NCBI RefSeq assembly: GCF_000243115.2
Contig: NZ_CP007035.1
Span: 682,001-746,000 of the forward strand
DNA: 64,000 nt
Reading direction: 5' to 3'
Source of the DNA: Niabella soli DSM 19437
GTDB taxonomy: Bacteria; Bacteroidota; Bacteroidia; Chitinophagales; Chitinophagaceae
Shown here: positions 1-9,855 of the stretch, piece after piece
Layout of the letters: the number at the start of each line of letters is the position of its first letter
Numbering within the stretch: position 1 is the first letter of the stretch
Program-made: the position numbers and the translations under genes
The notes under the pieces: model-generated
Database searches by the model: none
The model's input: the letters and a program-made list of their open reading frames with translations, nothing else
Told to the model about the DNA's origin: nothing

Positions 1-602
1 ATACCCGTTACCGGTGTGTACCAGATTCCATTAGGCTTTTTGACCTGCTTACCCCGTGGTTGCGGACCATCATCTGAAGGATCCCAAACACGTACGGTGA
101 TTTCCTGGGCTTTGCCTTTTTTTATGAGTTTTGTAATGTCCAATGTAAAAGCACCATAGCCGCCTTTATGGGTGCCTGCTGGCTGTCCGTTCACGAACAC
201 ATCGCACTTCCAGTCTACCGCTCCAAAATGTAAGAGCACATTTCCTTTAGTGATTGCTGCGGGCAGTTGGATGGTTTTCCGGTACCAGAGGGCATTGTCT
301 TTGCCTACTGTTTTTTGCACACCCGAAAGCGCGGACTCTACGGGATAGGGGACGAGGATCTTGCCATCGAAAGCTGCAGGGACCGCCTCCGCGGTTGTGG
401 GTTTAATGGCGTAATCCCAGGATCCGTTCAGATTGATCCAGTTGCCCCGCACCAGTTGTGGCCTTGGGTATTCGGGCAACGGTTTTTGCGGATCAACCGC
501 CGCGGCCCATTTTGTTTTAATTGTTGATCTCCCCGCGGGTTGCTGGCTCCAAAGGCTGCAATAAAGTAACAGCAAAGCCGGTAATAAAGCGAATCGTTGC
601 AT
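1..602 (-). CDS. Glycoside hydrolase family 2 enzyme, N-terminal part (runs off the window)
   Basis: An open reading frame of 200 codons reads leftwards from an ATG at 602 and leaves the window without a stop. It starts with a Sec signal peptide (MQRFALLPALLLLYCSLWSQ) and continues as a GH2 sugar-binding (jelly-roll) domain: WINLNGSWDYAI, VPYPVESALSG, LWYRKTIQLP, HFGAVDWKCDVFVNG, GGYGAFTLDIT and NGIWYTPVTG are typical of that domain. GH2 enzymes are beta-galactosidases, glucuronidases or mannosidases; the catalytic barrel lies outside the window, so the substrate cannot be assigned. It is periplasmic by its signal. It lies downstream of the hybrid regulator on the same strand and probably belongs to the same glycan locus (inference). 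Confidence 0.9.
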   Translation of the reverse strand, partial: MQRFALLPALLLLYCSLWSQQPAGRSTIKTKWAAAVDPQKPLPEYPRPQLVRGNWINLNGSWDYAIKPTTAEAVPAAFDGKILVPYPVESALSGVQKTVGKDNALWYRKTIQLPAAITKGNVLLHFGAVDWKCDVFVNGQPAGTHKGGYGAFTLDITKLIKKGKAQEITVRVWDPSDDGPQPRGKQVKKPNGIWYTPVTG

Positions 603-847
603 GGTTAAAAGTTTGGTCTAAAAATAGGTATTTTGGATAACCCGGGTCATTATGATTGTCTCATTTACTAAACAATTTGTCTCAGAAGCTACCTGAAAAT
701 AAAATTATTGTGATACAGGTCCTGCAAACCGGCAGCTATCAGGATGTAGATTAAATGATATTATTTCAGCGCAAAGCTGTACCATCAGCGGGAAATACTG
801 CTATATACAAAATGTGGGGACTTTTTTTAAACGTTTTCCCGGAGCAG

Positions 848-1435
848 TTATCTTTTTGTCATTATTACCGCTCCTGTTATGGAGGGCTCGTTCGGATTTA
901 CATCGGTGCCTTCATATCTCAGGCGCCCGTCGCTATCGTTAATGAGCTCTGCTAATTCAAAAACATTAGTGTAACCATAACCATACAGGCCAATATAGGT
1001 GGGAATATTCAGGGCCAGGGCATAAGGGCTGGTCTTTCCGCGGACGTTTTTAAAACGGATATTGTTTGCAGGAAAATGTTCCGGGTCGCCCTCTATATTG
1101 TTGTTACAATAGATCAGCACTCTGGTGTTGGCTGAAGGAATGATCCCGGCCAGGTTGTCCTGGGTAAAATCAGAAAAATCCAGATGTACGGCGCCCGCTA
1201 TGTGTTTGCGGTCATACATTTCACCCGACCGGGTGTCCAGGATAATGGTTCCTGTTTGTTTGCTCAGCTTTAAAAAAACATCCAGGTTCACCAGTCTTGT
1301 TTTGCGATGCAGCTTTACCAGTTTGAGGAGTGTTTCATAACCGTCAAAATCAACTTTTGTTTTGGGTAATTGAGCGGAAGTATTTTTTGCATTTAAAAAT
1401 ACGATCAGCAGCAGTAATAATGCCCCTTTTTTCAT
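848..1435 (-). CDS. Secreted rhodanese-like domain protein
   Basis: This 195-residue protein has an N-terminal signal peptide (about residues 1-21, ending in SAQ) and one rhodanese domain over about residues 50-165. IILDTRSGEMYDRKHIAGAVH is the usual CH2A-type signature, and Cys110 in VLIYCNNN sits where the sulfur-accepting cysteine belongs. The active-site loop CNNNIEGDP is atypical for thiosulfate sulfurtransferases, so the sulfur donor or acceptor is unknown. Its location would be periplasmic. It stands alone between the GH2 gene and a GNAT gene, with no sign that it takes part in glycan use. Confidence 0.8.
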   Translation of the reverse strand: MKKGALLLLLIVFLNAKNTSAQLPKTKVDFDGYETLLKLVKLHRKTRLVNLDVFLKLSKQTGTIILDTRSGEMYDRKHIAGAVHLDFSDFTQDNLAGIIPSANTRVLIYCNNNIEGDPEHFPANNIRFKNVRGKTSPYALALNIPTYIGLYGYGYTNVFELAELINDSDGRLRYEGTDVNPNEPSITGAVIMTKR

Positions 1436-1558
1436 AGCAGATATTCTTTATACTATGTAAGATAGTTATTTTCCCGGGTGTGTAAAAAATGAGGCGCCTG
1501 GTAGTTTTCTTTTGTTGCAGCAGCAAAGAGATTTTTCAGCGATTTAAGCACTCAGGGG

Positions 1559-2113
1559 TTAAAACAATTCTAACGGGCGGGCGCTATGACTCTCGTGTTT
1601 AAGCATTTTAAACAACAGCAAGGCTTCTGTTTCGCCAGGCAAAAGGATGGTTCCGGAATCTTTTAAGCCCAGTTTTTTCAACAGTCCCTGCGATGCCAGA
1701 TTCCCAGGCGCTGTAATCGCAAAAATAGCTTCCAGCCCGAAGAGGTTAAATCCCGCTTCCAGCATTTTTTCGGTGGCTTCAAAGGCGTATCCCTTTCCTT
1801 CAAAACGCGGTAACAGGGCAAAACCGATATCGATCCCTGGCAGGCCCTTGCGCTCGTACAGTCCGCAGAGCCCTATCTTTTTTTCATCCTCTTTTCGAAT
1901 GATGGTAAAACTCCCGAAGCCCAGCCGGTCCTGTTGAGGCTTTATCCGTTGTGCTATATAATTACCCGCTTTTTCAAAAGAGGTAATATCGCGGTTGCCG
2001 ATATACTTTAACCATTTAGCAGAATTCATGAGATAGAACAGCAGCGATGTATCGCTTTCATTGGTAGGCCTGAGCAGCAGCCGTTCTGTTTCAAATGAAA
2101 TAATGGAACTCAT
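1559..2113 (-). CDS. GNAT family N-acetyltransferase (RimJ/RimL type)
   Basis: A 184-residue cytosolic protein of the RimJ/RimL branch of the GNAT fold. It begins ISFETERLLLRPTNESD, the standard beta-1 strand of this branch, and has the acetyl-CoA-binding region at GKGYAFEATEKMLEAGF (the usual Q/R-x-x-G-x-G/A loop is represented by RFEGKGYA). The C-terminal segment NLASQGLLKKLGLKDSGTI is the characteristic last helix and strand. The family acetylates ribosomal-protein N termini, amino groups of small molecules or antibiotics; nothing here fixes the substrate. The gene is monocistronic on the minus strand. Confidence 0.85.
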   Translation of the reverse strand: MSSIISFETERLLLRPTNESDTSLLFYLMNSAKWLKYIGNRDITSFEKAGNYIAQRIKPQQDRLGFGSFTIIRKEDEKKIGLCGLYERKGLPGIDIGFALLPRFEGKGYAFEATEKMLEAGFNLFGLEAIFAITAPGNLASQGLLKKLGLKDSGTILLPGETEALLLFKMLKHESHSARPLELF

Positions 2114-2177
2114 GCAGTTGAACTTTAATTGCTTTTCAAATATAACAAAAGAAACCGAATGTTAATTGCAAAGGCGC

Positions 2178-2256
2178 ATTAGTCTATAGTCAATGGTCAA
2201 TAGTCAATGGACCGCCGCGTTCAGCATTGAGCGTTCAGCGTTCCGCATTTACATTT
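2178..2256. repeat. Word-like degenerate repeats downstream of the hybrid regulator
   Basis: Two kinds of short degenerate repeat lie side by side. At about 2185-2210, units of the type AGTCAATGG / GTCAATAG recur three times. At about 2218-2250, units related to TTCAGCATTGAGCG and TTCAGCGTTCCGCA follow. The same words recur in inverted sense at about 29190-29295. No ORF with coding character covers them. Confidence 0.6.
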
Positions 2257-2257
2257 C

Positions 2258-5200
2258 TTATTCTACATTCTCCCTGCCCGCATATTCGCTTGGCGCTACT
2301 CCAAAATGTTTTTTAAATTCCTTGCTGAAATATTTGCGGTTGTCATATCCCACGGCAAAGGAAATTTCATTAATCGTCATATTCTTTTGCAGCACCAGTT
2401 CAGCAGCCTTTTTAAAGCGTATATTTTTTATGAGTTCGTTCACCGACATATTGGTGAGCGCTCTTAGTTTTTTGTAAAGTACCGGTGTGCTCATGGCCAC
2501 TTTCCGGGAAAGTTTCTCCACGCCGAAGTCAGGATCTTCCAGGTGCGCTGTGATGATCCCGATTACATGATTAAGAAAATCACTTTCGGTTTTGACCGCC
2601 GCATCTTTGTTATCGCCGGTCCTGTTGGCCGCCAGGTGTAGCGTAAACTCTTTGCGCAGCCGCTGCTGCAACTTCTGTTGGGTTTCCAGCAGATTTTGAA
2701 TCGTTAGCTCAAGCACCTGCGTGCTAAACGGTTTGGTAATATAGGCATCGGCACCTTTCTCCAGGCCCTCTATCTGATCATTTTGTGTACTTTTAGCAGT
2801 CAAAAGCAATACGGGAATATGGTTGGTGCGTTCGTCTTCTTTTATTTTCCGGCAAAGTATATCCCCATTCAGCCGGGGCATCATAATATCACTGATAACA
2901 AGGTCCGGAATAGACTCCGTTACCATTTCCAGGGCCGCGGCTCCGTCCGGGGCCAGTAGAATATTATAATAATGTTCGAGCTCTTGTTTAAGCAGCGCCC
3001 GCAACTCCGGATTATCTTCTGCTATTAAAACAGTATAGGGCTGCCGGTGCGGCCGCCCCGAAATGGCGGGCAAAGGTTCCGGGCGCAGCGGGTGTAGTGG
3101 GGCGGCAACACTTTTCTTTGCGGCCGGAGCAACCAGGTGAACCTGGGTATCCGTATTAAAATGGCCGGCGCCGGGTAAAAGCGTTACAGTAAAACAAGTG
3201 CTTCCCTCTGTACCTTCCGTTTTTTGTTGCGTACTTTCCACCCGAAGCTTGCCATGGTGCAGCTCCACTATTTTTTTGGCGATCGAAAGCCCCAGCCCAT
3301 AACCGGTATTTTGCAAGCCGTGATCCTGCACCTGGAAATAATTGGTGAATAGTTTCTGCATATATTTAGGAGCGATCCCGATCCCCGAGTCGAGGACGGT
3401 GATCTCTGTTGCCTGTTGCTGGTGATTCACTTTCAGGGCGATCCTTCCGCCTTCAGGAGTAAATTTGAAGGCATTGGCCAACAGGTTAAAGAACACTTTT
3501 TCGAGCTGTTTTTTATCAACGAACAGCCAGGCTTCTTTTGTATTGTGCGTATAGGAAATACTGATTTTTTTGGCCAGGGAAAGCTCGCTGAAACTGACAT
3601 AGATCTGTTGAAGGAACGCGATCAGTTCTGTTTCTTCCACTTGCAAATTCAGATGGTTGGCTTCCGCTTTTCTGAAATCCATCAATTCACTCACCAGGCT
3701 CAGCAACCGGTCCGAATTATTTTTTATTTGAGTTAATTGCTGACTGGTGAAATTTTGCTCTTTATTAATGTGCAGCAGTTTTTCAATGGGAGCCATGATA
3801 AGCGTAAGGTGGGTTCGTATCTCATGCGAAACATTCGTAAAGAAATTGAGCTTGATCTGGTGTAGCTCGTCTTCTTTTTTTAAAAGGGCCCGCATAAAGA
3901 AGAAGCGCACTAGTAAAAAAAGGATTGCGGACAACAGGAGCATATAAATTAAATAAGCCAGGTTGCTGCGCCAGAAGGGAGGAAGCACTGTTATTTTTAG
4001 GGCAATCGGTCCTGTCCATACTTCGTCATTATTTGCTCCTTTTACTTCCAGAAGATACTCGCCCGCGGGCAGGTTGGTATAGGTTGCGGAAGGCGCACGC
4101 ACCTGCTTCCAGTTATTGTCAAAACCAGATAGCTTAATTAAATACTTGTTTTTGTTGCTTTTTATATAATTCAGCAACGCAAAATTTATTGAAAAAAGAT
4201 TCTGGTCGTGTTTAAAGACGATTGCATTTGTTTGGTCGATATTGTTTTTTAATGGCCCTTTTTTTTCATCGATCCTGACCTCATCATTGTTAAGCAGTAA
4301 CCCTGTAAATACAAGCGGAGAGCGGTAATTATTTATTACAACCTGTTCCGGGAAAAAATGAGTGATGCCATGATAGCCGCCAAAAAAGAATTCCCCCTTG
4401 CTATCGGCCAGAAACGAATTATAGTTAAACTCTTTCCCTGCCAGGCCATCAGCCGTGGTATAAGTGGTGGCGCTTTTCCGCGCCGGATCAAAGCGGATCA
4501 GCCCGACGTCGGTGCTCAGCCATAACTGCCCGTTGTGGTCCTTTAGCAGGCCTACAATATTCCGCTGGCCTAAAATATTTTTGTAATCGTAAAATTGTTT
4601 TGACCGGATATTGTAAATAGTGGTGGGGCCGTTTCTTTGGGTAAGCCATATATTGCCGTTCCCATCCGGCAAAATACTGTTTACATTAATATTTTTATTG
4701 ATCACTGTTACCTTGTTGCCGGCAACGCTGTAGAGGCCCGGTGTGCCGCCAAGCCATACAATGCCGGAGGGGTCCTTATAGATAGTGCTGGCCTGCACTT
4801 GTTTTAATGCTTCCAGGCCGTTATCAAATGTCAAGGGGGTAAGATGCGTGCCGTTTTTCTGAAATAAATAGATGCCGCTGGTACTGATTACCCAAAAGCG
4901 TCCCAGATTATCCGTTGCCATTGCAGAAACTTCCATCCGGGCAGAATGCACCTGGTTGGGGGTGTAGAGGTAATGTTTGAAAACGCCTGATTGGCGGTCC
5001 AGCACGTTTAAGCCACCGCCGTGGGTGCCACACCACACATTCTCCTCTGCATCCAGGTAAACGAATTTTACCAGGTTGGAGGCAATGCTGGCGGGGTTGG
5101 TAATATCATTTTTATATTCCGTATACCGGTTATTCCGGCGATCGAAAAAATTAAGACCTCCTCCTTCGGTACCGATCCAAAGGTTGCCGTTGTTGTCTTC

Positions 5201-6316
5201 CACAATACTGCTTACCACATTATTATTAAGGGTATTTCCTTTTCCGTCATTACGGATCACCTTAAAGGGGGTGGAAAACGCATCCACCCGGTTCACCCCA
5301 CCAAAATAAGTGCCCACCCAAATGGAACCATTGGCATCTTTGAACAGGCTATAGATGGAATTCTGACTGAGGCTTTTAGCATCGTTGCCGTTATTCTGAA
5401 AATTAGAAAAAGTTTTCGTTTTAAGATTCAGGACGCTGAGGCCTTCCTGGGTGCCCACCCAAAGTTCATCGTTGTTTTTGGACAGGATACTGCGCACATT
5501 ATTATGTATGAGGCTATTGGCCTGTCCGTTTTGCTTGGAGAAATGGGTAAAGGTCCGGGTGGCGGGATTATATTCATTGAGGCCGGCATTCAGCGTGCCG
5601 ATCCAGATATTACCGGCAACATCTTCATAAATAGAAGAAACGGCATTGTTGCTTAATGTATTGGTTTTTAATGGATCATGAATAAAGTTTTCAAAAACGT
5701 ACCGCCCGTTATTGTTAAAAAGGCGTACCAGCCCCGAATCGGATCCTATCCATATATTCCCTTTATGGTCCTCACGAATACAATTCACCGCTCCTTTTAC
5801 AACGTTGCTGCCGTTCGCCGTTTTAAATTGTGTAAAACGGCGTTGGCCCGCATTCAAACGGAGAAAAAGCCCTCTGGAAGTGCCTACCCACAATTGATGA
5901 TTATGATCCTGGAACAAGGCGTTAACGGCAGCTTTTACAGGCAGGCTCACTTGTTCAAACCGGTCTGCTTTTTCATTATACCGGTTCAGGCCGGAACCGG
6001 TTCCCGCCCAAAGCACTTTTTCGGCATCGCAGAGCAGGGAAAGGACATCTGCGGTTTGCAATCCGGAGCTACCCTGGTTGTTGGCCATATAGGGCTTTAT
6101 CTGCCAGCCGTCATAACGGTTCAAACCATTGGAGGTCCCCAGCCAAATAAAACCCTTCCCATCCTGTGCGATGGATAAAACGGAATTATTCGATAATCCG
6201 TTTTCGGATGTTAAATGATTAAAAGAAAGCCGTTGTGCTGTTGCCTGGTTGGCAAAAGCGCTTATAAAAAAACAGACCAGCACACCCGCTCTTAACCGGG
6301 TAAACCCATTTCTCAT
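2258..6316 (-). CDS. Hybrid two-component system regulator (HTCS) of the glycan locus
   Basis: A 1352-residue one-protein signalling system. The order is: signal peptide (1-27); periplasmic sensor of repeated propeller blades (about 30-640; many copies of the type GxIWIGTxxGLNRY) and a Y_Y_Y domain; one transmembrane helix (about 775-800); histidine kinase with H-box SHEIRTHLTLI, N-box and G-boxes (LDSGIGIAP, GYGLGLSIAKKIVELH); receiver domain (from about 1095, VLIAEDN, phospho-acceptor Asp in LVISDIMMPRLNG, Lys in TKPF); and an AraC-type helix-turn-helix (about 1246-1352). HTCS proteins bind an oligosaccharide in the periplasm and switch on the adjacent sus genes. It is divergent from susC, which fits that role. 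Oddity: the H-box has His where most kinases have Pro (SHEIRTPL). The ligand is unknown. Confidence 0.97.
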   Translation of the reverse strand: MRNGFTRLRAGVLVCFFISAFANQATAQRLSFNHLTSENGLSNNSVLSIAQDGKGFIWLGTSNGLNRYDGWQIKPYMANNQGSSGLQTADVLSLLCDAEKVLWAGTGSGLNRYNEKADRFEQVSLPVKAAVNALFQDHNHQLWVGTSRGLFLRLNAGQRRFTQFKTANGSNVVKGAVNCIREDHKGNIWIGSDSGLVRLFNNNGRYVFENFIHDPLKTNTLSNNAVSSIYEDVAGNIWIGTLNAGLNEYNPATRTFTHFSKQNGQANSLIHNNVRSILSKNNDELWVGTQEGLSVLNLKTKTFSNFQNNGNDAKSLSQNSIYSLFKDANGSIWVGTYFGGVNRVDAFSTPFKVIRNDGKGNTLNNNVVSSIVEDNNGNLWIGTEGGGLNFFDRRNNRYTEYKNDITNPASIASNLVKFVYLDAEENVWCGTHGGGLNVLDRQSGVFKHYLYTPNQVHSARMEVSAMATDNLGRFWVISTSGIYLFQKNGTHLTPLTFDNGLEALKQVQASTIYKDPSGIVWLGGTPGLYSVAGNKVTVINKNINVNSILPDGNGNIWLTQRNGPTTIYNIRSKQFYDYKNILGQRNIVGLLKDHNGQLWLSTDVGLIRFDPARKSATTYTTADGLAGKEFNYNSFLADSKGEFFFGGYHGITHFFPEQVVINNYRSPLVFTGLLLNNDEVRIDEKKGPLKNNIDQTNAIVFKHDQNLFSINFALLNYIKSNKNKYLIKLSGFDNNWKQVRAPSATYTNLPAGEYLLEVKGANNDEVWTGPIALKITVLPPFWRSNLAYLIYMLLLSAILFLLVRFFFMRALLKKEDELHQIKLNFFTNVSHEIRTHLTLIMAPIEKLLHINKEQNFTSQQLTQIKNNSDRLLSLVSELMDFRKAEANHLNLQVEETELIAFLQQIYVSFSELSLAKKISISYTHNTKEAWLFVDKKQLEKVFFNLLANAFKFTPEGGRIALKVNHQQQATEITVLDSGIGIAPKYMQKLFTNYFQVQDHGLQNTGYGLGLSIAKKIVELHHGKLRVESTQQKTEGTEGSTCFTVTLLPGAGHFNTDTQVHLVAPAAKKSVAAPLHPLRPEPLPAISGRPHRQPYTVLIAEDNPELRALLKQELEHYYNILLAPDGAAALEMVTESIPDLVISDIMMPRLNGDILCRKIKEDERTNHIPVLLLTAKSTQNDQIEGLEKGADAYITKPFSTQVLELTIQNLLETQQKLQQRLRKEFTLHLAANRTGDNKDAAVKTESDFLNHVIGIITAHLEDPDFGVEKLSRKVAMSTPVLYKKLRALTNMSVNELIKNIRFKKAAELVLQKNMTINEISFAVGYDNRKYFSKEFKKHFGVAPSEYAGRENVE

Positions 6317-6399
6317 GAATAAATAAAAACAATTCTTAAAGCAAAGGTAGCCAAATTCCGAAGTTTTGTTAACCTTTCCTTACAAAATACATGATTGAT

Positions 6400-6417
6400 T
6401 ATCATTATGTTATGATA
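6400..6417. promoter_or_regulatory. Palindrome in the HTCS-susC divergent region
   Basis: TATCAT and ATGATA, perfect reverse complements, are separated by 6 bp. The site lies about 120 bp upstream of susC in the only shared intergenic region. It is a candidate operator for the HTCS, but AT-rich palindromes of this length can arise by chance. Confidence 0.3.
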
Positions 6418-6519
6418 TTGTTTAAGAAAACACCCCTATTTATTTAAGAATTTCTCCCGGGGTGCTGTAAAAGCTGCCTCATATTGCAGATGTAAAATGA
6501 AGCCGCTTATGAGCCGCTT

Positions 6520-6527
6520 TAAATTTG
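6520..6527 (+). promoter_or_regulatory. Candidate -7 promoter box for susC
   Basis: TAAATTTG matches the Bacteroidota -7 consensus TAnnTTTG exactly. It ends 12 bp before the ATG at 6540 and 24 bp before an in-frame ATG at 6552, which would leave a more normal leader. No clear -33 TTG at the usual distance was found. Confidence 0.35.
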
Positions 6528-6539
6528 ATCACATTCTAA

Positions 6540-9500
6540 ATGATTGCGCTTATGCCAATTAGTAAGTCTTCCAAAAGGCGTTCCGGTCTCTATTATTGGG
6601 CAATAGTAGGGTTCTTTTTAGTTTCGCCGTTTTTATTGCATGCCCAATCCAAAAAGATAAACGGAACGGTAACGGATGCCAACAATGCTCCCGTAGCCGG
6701 CGCCTCCGTTCAGGAAAAAGGTACTGCCAACGGGGTCATTACAGACGACGGCGGAAAATTTGTTATTACAGTAAGTAACAGCAAAGCCGTGCTGGTTATT
6801 TCGGGGGTAGGTTATACGGCTAGCGAAGTAGCTGCTTCCAAAGTAACAGATGCACCCATTAAATTGGCCAGTAGCCAGCAGGCGCTGGATGAAGTGGTGG
6901 TAGTGGGGTACGGAACTCAGAAAAAGACATCTGTAACCGGATCTGTTTCGGTTATCAACAGTAAAGCCATTGCCAACCGGCCCGTAACGAATGCAATAAA
7001 TGCATTGCAGGGTACGGCTCCGGGGTTGATCATTTCCCGCACCAGCGGTCAGCCTGGTAAAGAAGGCTGGAACATTAATATCAGGGGGCTTGCCTCGCTG
7101 AGCGGCTCCAACTCGCCTTTGATCATTATTGACGGGGCGCCGGGAGATCTGAATACGATCAACCCGGATGATATTGCCAACGTGTCGGTATTGGAAGATG
7201 CTGCAGCCTCAGCTATTTACGGGGCAAAAGCGGGTGCCGGTGTAGTGCTGGTGACCACCAAAACAGGCGCGGGAAATAAAAAGCCAAAAGTGACACTGTC
7301 AAATATTTATACGATTCGCACCCCCTTTGCACGGCCGGATATGATCAGTTCCGGTGAGCAGGCCCGCCTGCAAAATGTGGCATTGAATAATAACGGTCAG
7401 GCCCTGGCTTATACTGATCAGCAATTGGCCTGGTTCGATGATCCAAATGTTAATTATGTCTGGAACACGGCTACCAAGGGCTATGATTATTATTACAATT
7501 ACAACCTGGCAGACATGGTGTTGCGTAAGAGCAGCCCGCAGAATAATACCAATATCTCAATTTCAGGTTCCAATGGCAGGTCTTCCTACCTGGCGTCATT
7601 TGGCTATACGGGACAAAGTGGTGTATTTAAATTTGGACCAGATAATTACAAGCGCTACAATGCCCGTTTAAACTATATTACCCAGATCTCTGATAAAATA
7701 AGTTTTGATTCGCGCATTGCCTACTCCTATGAAAAAACAGCAACGCCAGCTTACTCTATTGGCGGAGATGGCAGCCTGATGTATGAAATTTACCAGATCC
7801 GGAGCTCCCGTAACCCAATATGGACGCCGGGTAGCGACAGTACCAAGTATATGTACCTGGGAACGCTGTCCAGGGCCATACCAACATTAAAGGATGGTGG
7901 ATATGATAATACCTTTAAACATACTATTAGCGGTGTGTTTACACTGGCTGCAAAAGAACTGGCAAAAGGCCTGCAGCTACGGGCGGTGTATAGTCCTACA
8001 TTAATAATTAGCAGCGAGGACTTTTTTCAAAAACCAATTCCCCGTTATACCATTGATTCCTCCCTCAACTCGATATTAACACCCACTAACCAGTGGCTTA
8101 ATTATCCCGGTTATATCAATAAGATGAGGGATATTACCATGAAGCAGGATCTGCAGGGTCTGGCAGATTATGACTGGCGTATAAAAGATGATCATCATTT
8201 TCATATACTGGGTGGTTTTGAGTACCAGATGTATAATTTTAACTATACAAAGGCTATGCAAAGAAGCCTGCTGGTTACTTCCTATCCCACCCTGAATTAT
8301 ACCACATTGGCTAACGCCGATCCTACCAATGTAGGAGATAATATCCAGGCATATGCATATGTATCAGAGTTTGGACGCCTGGATTATGACTATAAAAACA
8401 AATACTTTTTGCAGGCCAACATCCGTAATGATGGTACATCCAGGGTAGCTCCTGATTTGAGGTATAAGCAATTCTGGGGCATCTCCGGGGGCTGGCGGGT
8501 AACTCAGGAAGATTGGATGAAAAACATCTCCTGGCTGGATGAACTAAAATTAAGAGGTTCTTATGGTAGCAATGGTTTGGTGCAGAATGATAATGATAAC
8601 GCGAATAACTATGATTACCAGGCAACGTTGACTCCCGGCTATTATCCTTTTAACGATAGCCGCACGTCCTACGTGTACCAGGGATCATTGCCTTCCGTAA
8701 CCAAAGCCTGGGAGGTAATTACTCAAACTGATTTTGGTCTGGATGCTTCGGCATTAAACAGGAGGCTGAGCTTTACGTTTGATTATTATATCCGGCATAA
8801 CGATAACATCTTTGTACAACAACAATTACCCGCTACACTGGGTATTGCGCCCAGTAGCAAAAACATAGGGGCATTTAAAGTGAACGGCTGGCAGGGAAGC
8901 CTGGGCTGGAACGATGTGTTTAAAAATGGTAGCTATTTTGTATCGGTAAACCTGAATGATAACAAAACCATGGTAACGAGGTATGATGGCACTATTGCTA
9001 TAGCTGCCGGTCTTAATAAAAACCTGCCTGGATACCCGGTAAACTCTATTTTTGGTTATCAGACAGATGGTTATTTCAACACGCAGGCAGAGGTGGATGC
9101 TTCTGCTAAAATTGACGCAAAAGTTCACCCTGGTGATATTAAATATGTGGACCAGAATGGTGATGGCCTGATAACACAGGGGAACAATACGCTCCAGAAT
9201 CATGGAGACCTGGTATATCTTGGCAATACCAACCCGCGTTATACATATGGTATTAACCTGGGCGCTAGCTGGAAGGGTTTTGACATTTCGGCGTTGATCC
9301 AGGGAGTGGGCAAAAAATATATGTTGCTTCCAGCCACTTTAGCTATGCCTTATTATAACGGCTGGCAGTTGCCCTGGAAAATCCACGAAGATTACTGGAC
9401 GCCAACGCACACAGATGCTTTATACCCGGCATACCGGTTTGGGGATCAGACCATCAACTCGCAGGTATCTTCCTTCTTTGTGCAAAAAGCAAACTATATA

Positions 9501-9713
9501 CGCCTGAAGAACCTGCAGGTGGGTTATACCTTCAATAAAAAACAACTGGGCAACGGAGCATTCCAAAGCGTTCGGGTCTTCTTCACCGGGCAGGATATAT
9601 GGGATAAAACAGGTATGTGGTTTAATTATTTTGATCCGGAGAATACGGACCGGCTCACCTTCCAGTATCCTCTTTGGAGAAGCTATGCATTTGGTATAAA
9701 TGTGAATTTCTGA
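6540..9713 (+). CDS. SusC/RagA family TonB-linked outer-membrane transporter
   Basis: A 1057-residue outer-membrane receptor. A signal peptide (about 1-36, ending LLHAQ) is followed by a carboxypeptidase-regulatory-like domain (KINGTVTDANNAPVAGASVQ), a TonB-box-like stretch (DEVVVVGYGTQ), the plug domain with the SusC hallmark NINIRGLASLSGSNSPLIIID and VLEDAAASAIYGAKAGAG, and a long beta-barrel ending in an aromatic C terminus (FGINVNF). Such proteins import oligosaccharides under TonB power with a SusD lid. The start could be ATG 6540 or 6552; the second gives a better leader after the -7 box. It heads a same-strand run with SusD and three carbohydrate-active proteins. The oligosaccharide cannot be named from the sequence. 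Confidence 0.97.
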   Translation: MIALMPISKSSKRRSGLYYWAIVGFFLVSPFLLHAQSKKINGTVTDANNAPVAGASVQEKGTANGVITDDGGKFVITVSNSKAVLVISGVGYTASEVAASKVTDAPIKLASSQQALDEVVVVGYGTQKKTSVTGSVSVINSKAIANRPVTNAINALQGTAPGLIISRTSGQPGKEGWNINIRGLASLSGSNSPLIIIDGAPGDLNTINPDDIANVSVLEDAAASAIYGAKAGAGVVLVTTKTGAGNKKPKVTLSNIYTIRTPFARPDMISSGEQARLQNVALNNNGQALAYTDQQLAWFDDPNVNYVWNTATKGYDYYYNYNLADMVLRKSSPQNNTNISISGSNGRSSYLASFGYTGQSGVFKFGPDNYKRYNARLNYITQISDKISFDSRIAYSYEKTATPAYSIGGDGSLMYEIYQIRSSRNPIWTPGSDSTKYMYLGTLSRAIPTLKDGGYDNTFKHTISGVFTLAAKELAKGLQLRAVYSPTLIISSEDFFQKPIPRYTIDSSLNSILTPTNQWLNYPGYINKMRDITMKQDLQGLADYDWRIKDDHHFHILGGFEYQMYNFNYTKAMQRSLLVTSYPTLNYTTLANADPTNVGDNIQAYAYVSEFGRLDYDYKNKYFLQANIRNDGTSRVAPDLRYKQFWGISGGWRVTQEDWMKNISWLDELKLRGSYGSNGLVQNDNDNANNYDYQATLTPGYYPFNDSRTSYVYQGSLPSVTKAWEVITQTDFGLDASALNRRLSFTFDYYIRHNDNIFVQQQLPATLGIAPSSKNIGAFKVNGWQGSLGWNDVFKNGSYFVSVNLNDNKTMVTRYDGTIAIAAGLNKNLPGYPVNSIFGYQTDGYFNTQAEVDASAKIDAKVHPGDIKYVDQNGDGLITQGNNTLQNHGDLVYLGNTNPRYTYGINLGASWKGFDISALIQGVGKKYMLLPATLAMPYYNGWQLPWKIHEDYWTPTHTDALYPAYRFGDQTINSQVSSFFVQKANYIRLKNLQVGYTFNKKQLGNGAFQSVRVFFTGQDIWDKTGMWFNYFDPENTDRLTFQYPLWRSYAFGINVNF

Positions 9714-9855
9714 TAATAGCACTATTTATTAAACAAGTTCAATGAGATTAATAATGAAACGAAGCATGATGATTTTTCTCAAACAGGAGAATGATTATAT
9801 GCCTAGTTCTCCCGAATGCTTTCAGGGACCATTGAAAACTATAAAAAATAAACGG

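Noticed and set aside
5021-5656. A 211-codon ORF antisense to the HTCS gene
   Set aside because: It lies entirely inside the well-supported HTCS gene on the other strand and encodes no recognisable motif.
9742-9855. 38-codon extension of SusD
   Set aside because: The lipoprotein signal begins at 9856; the extension would bury it.
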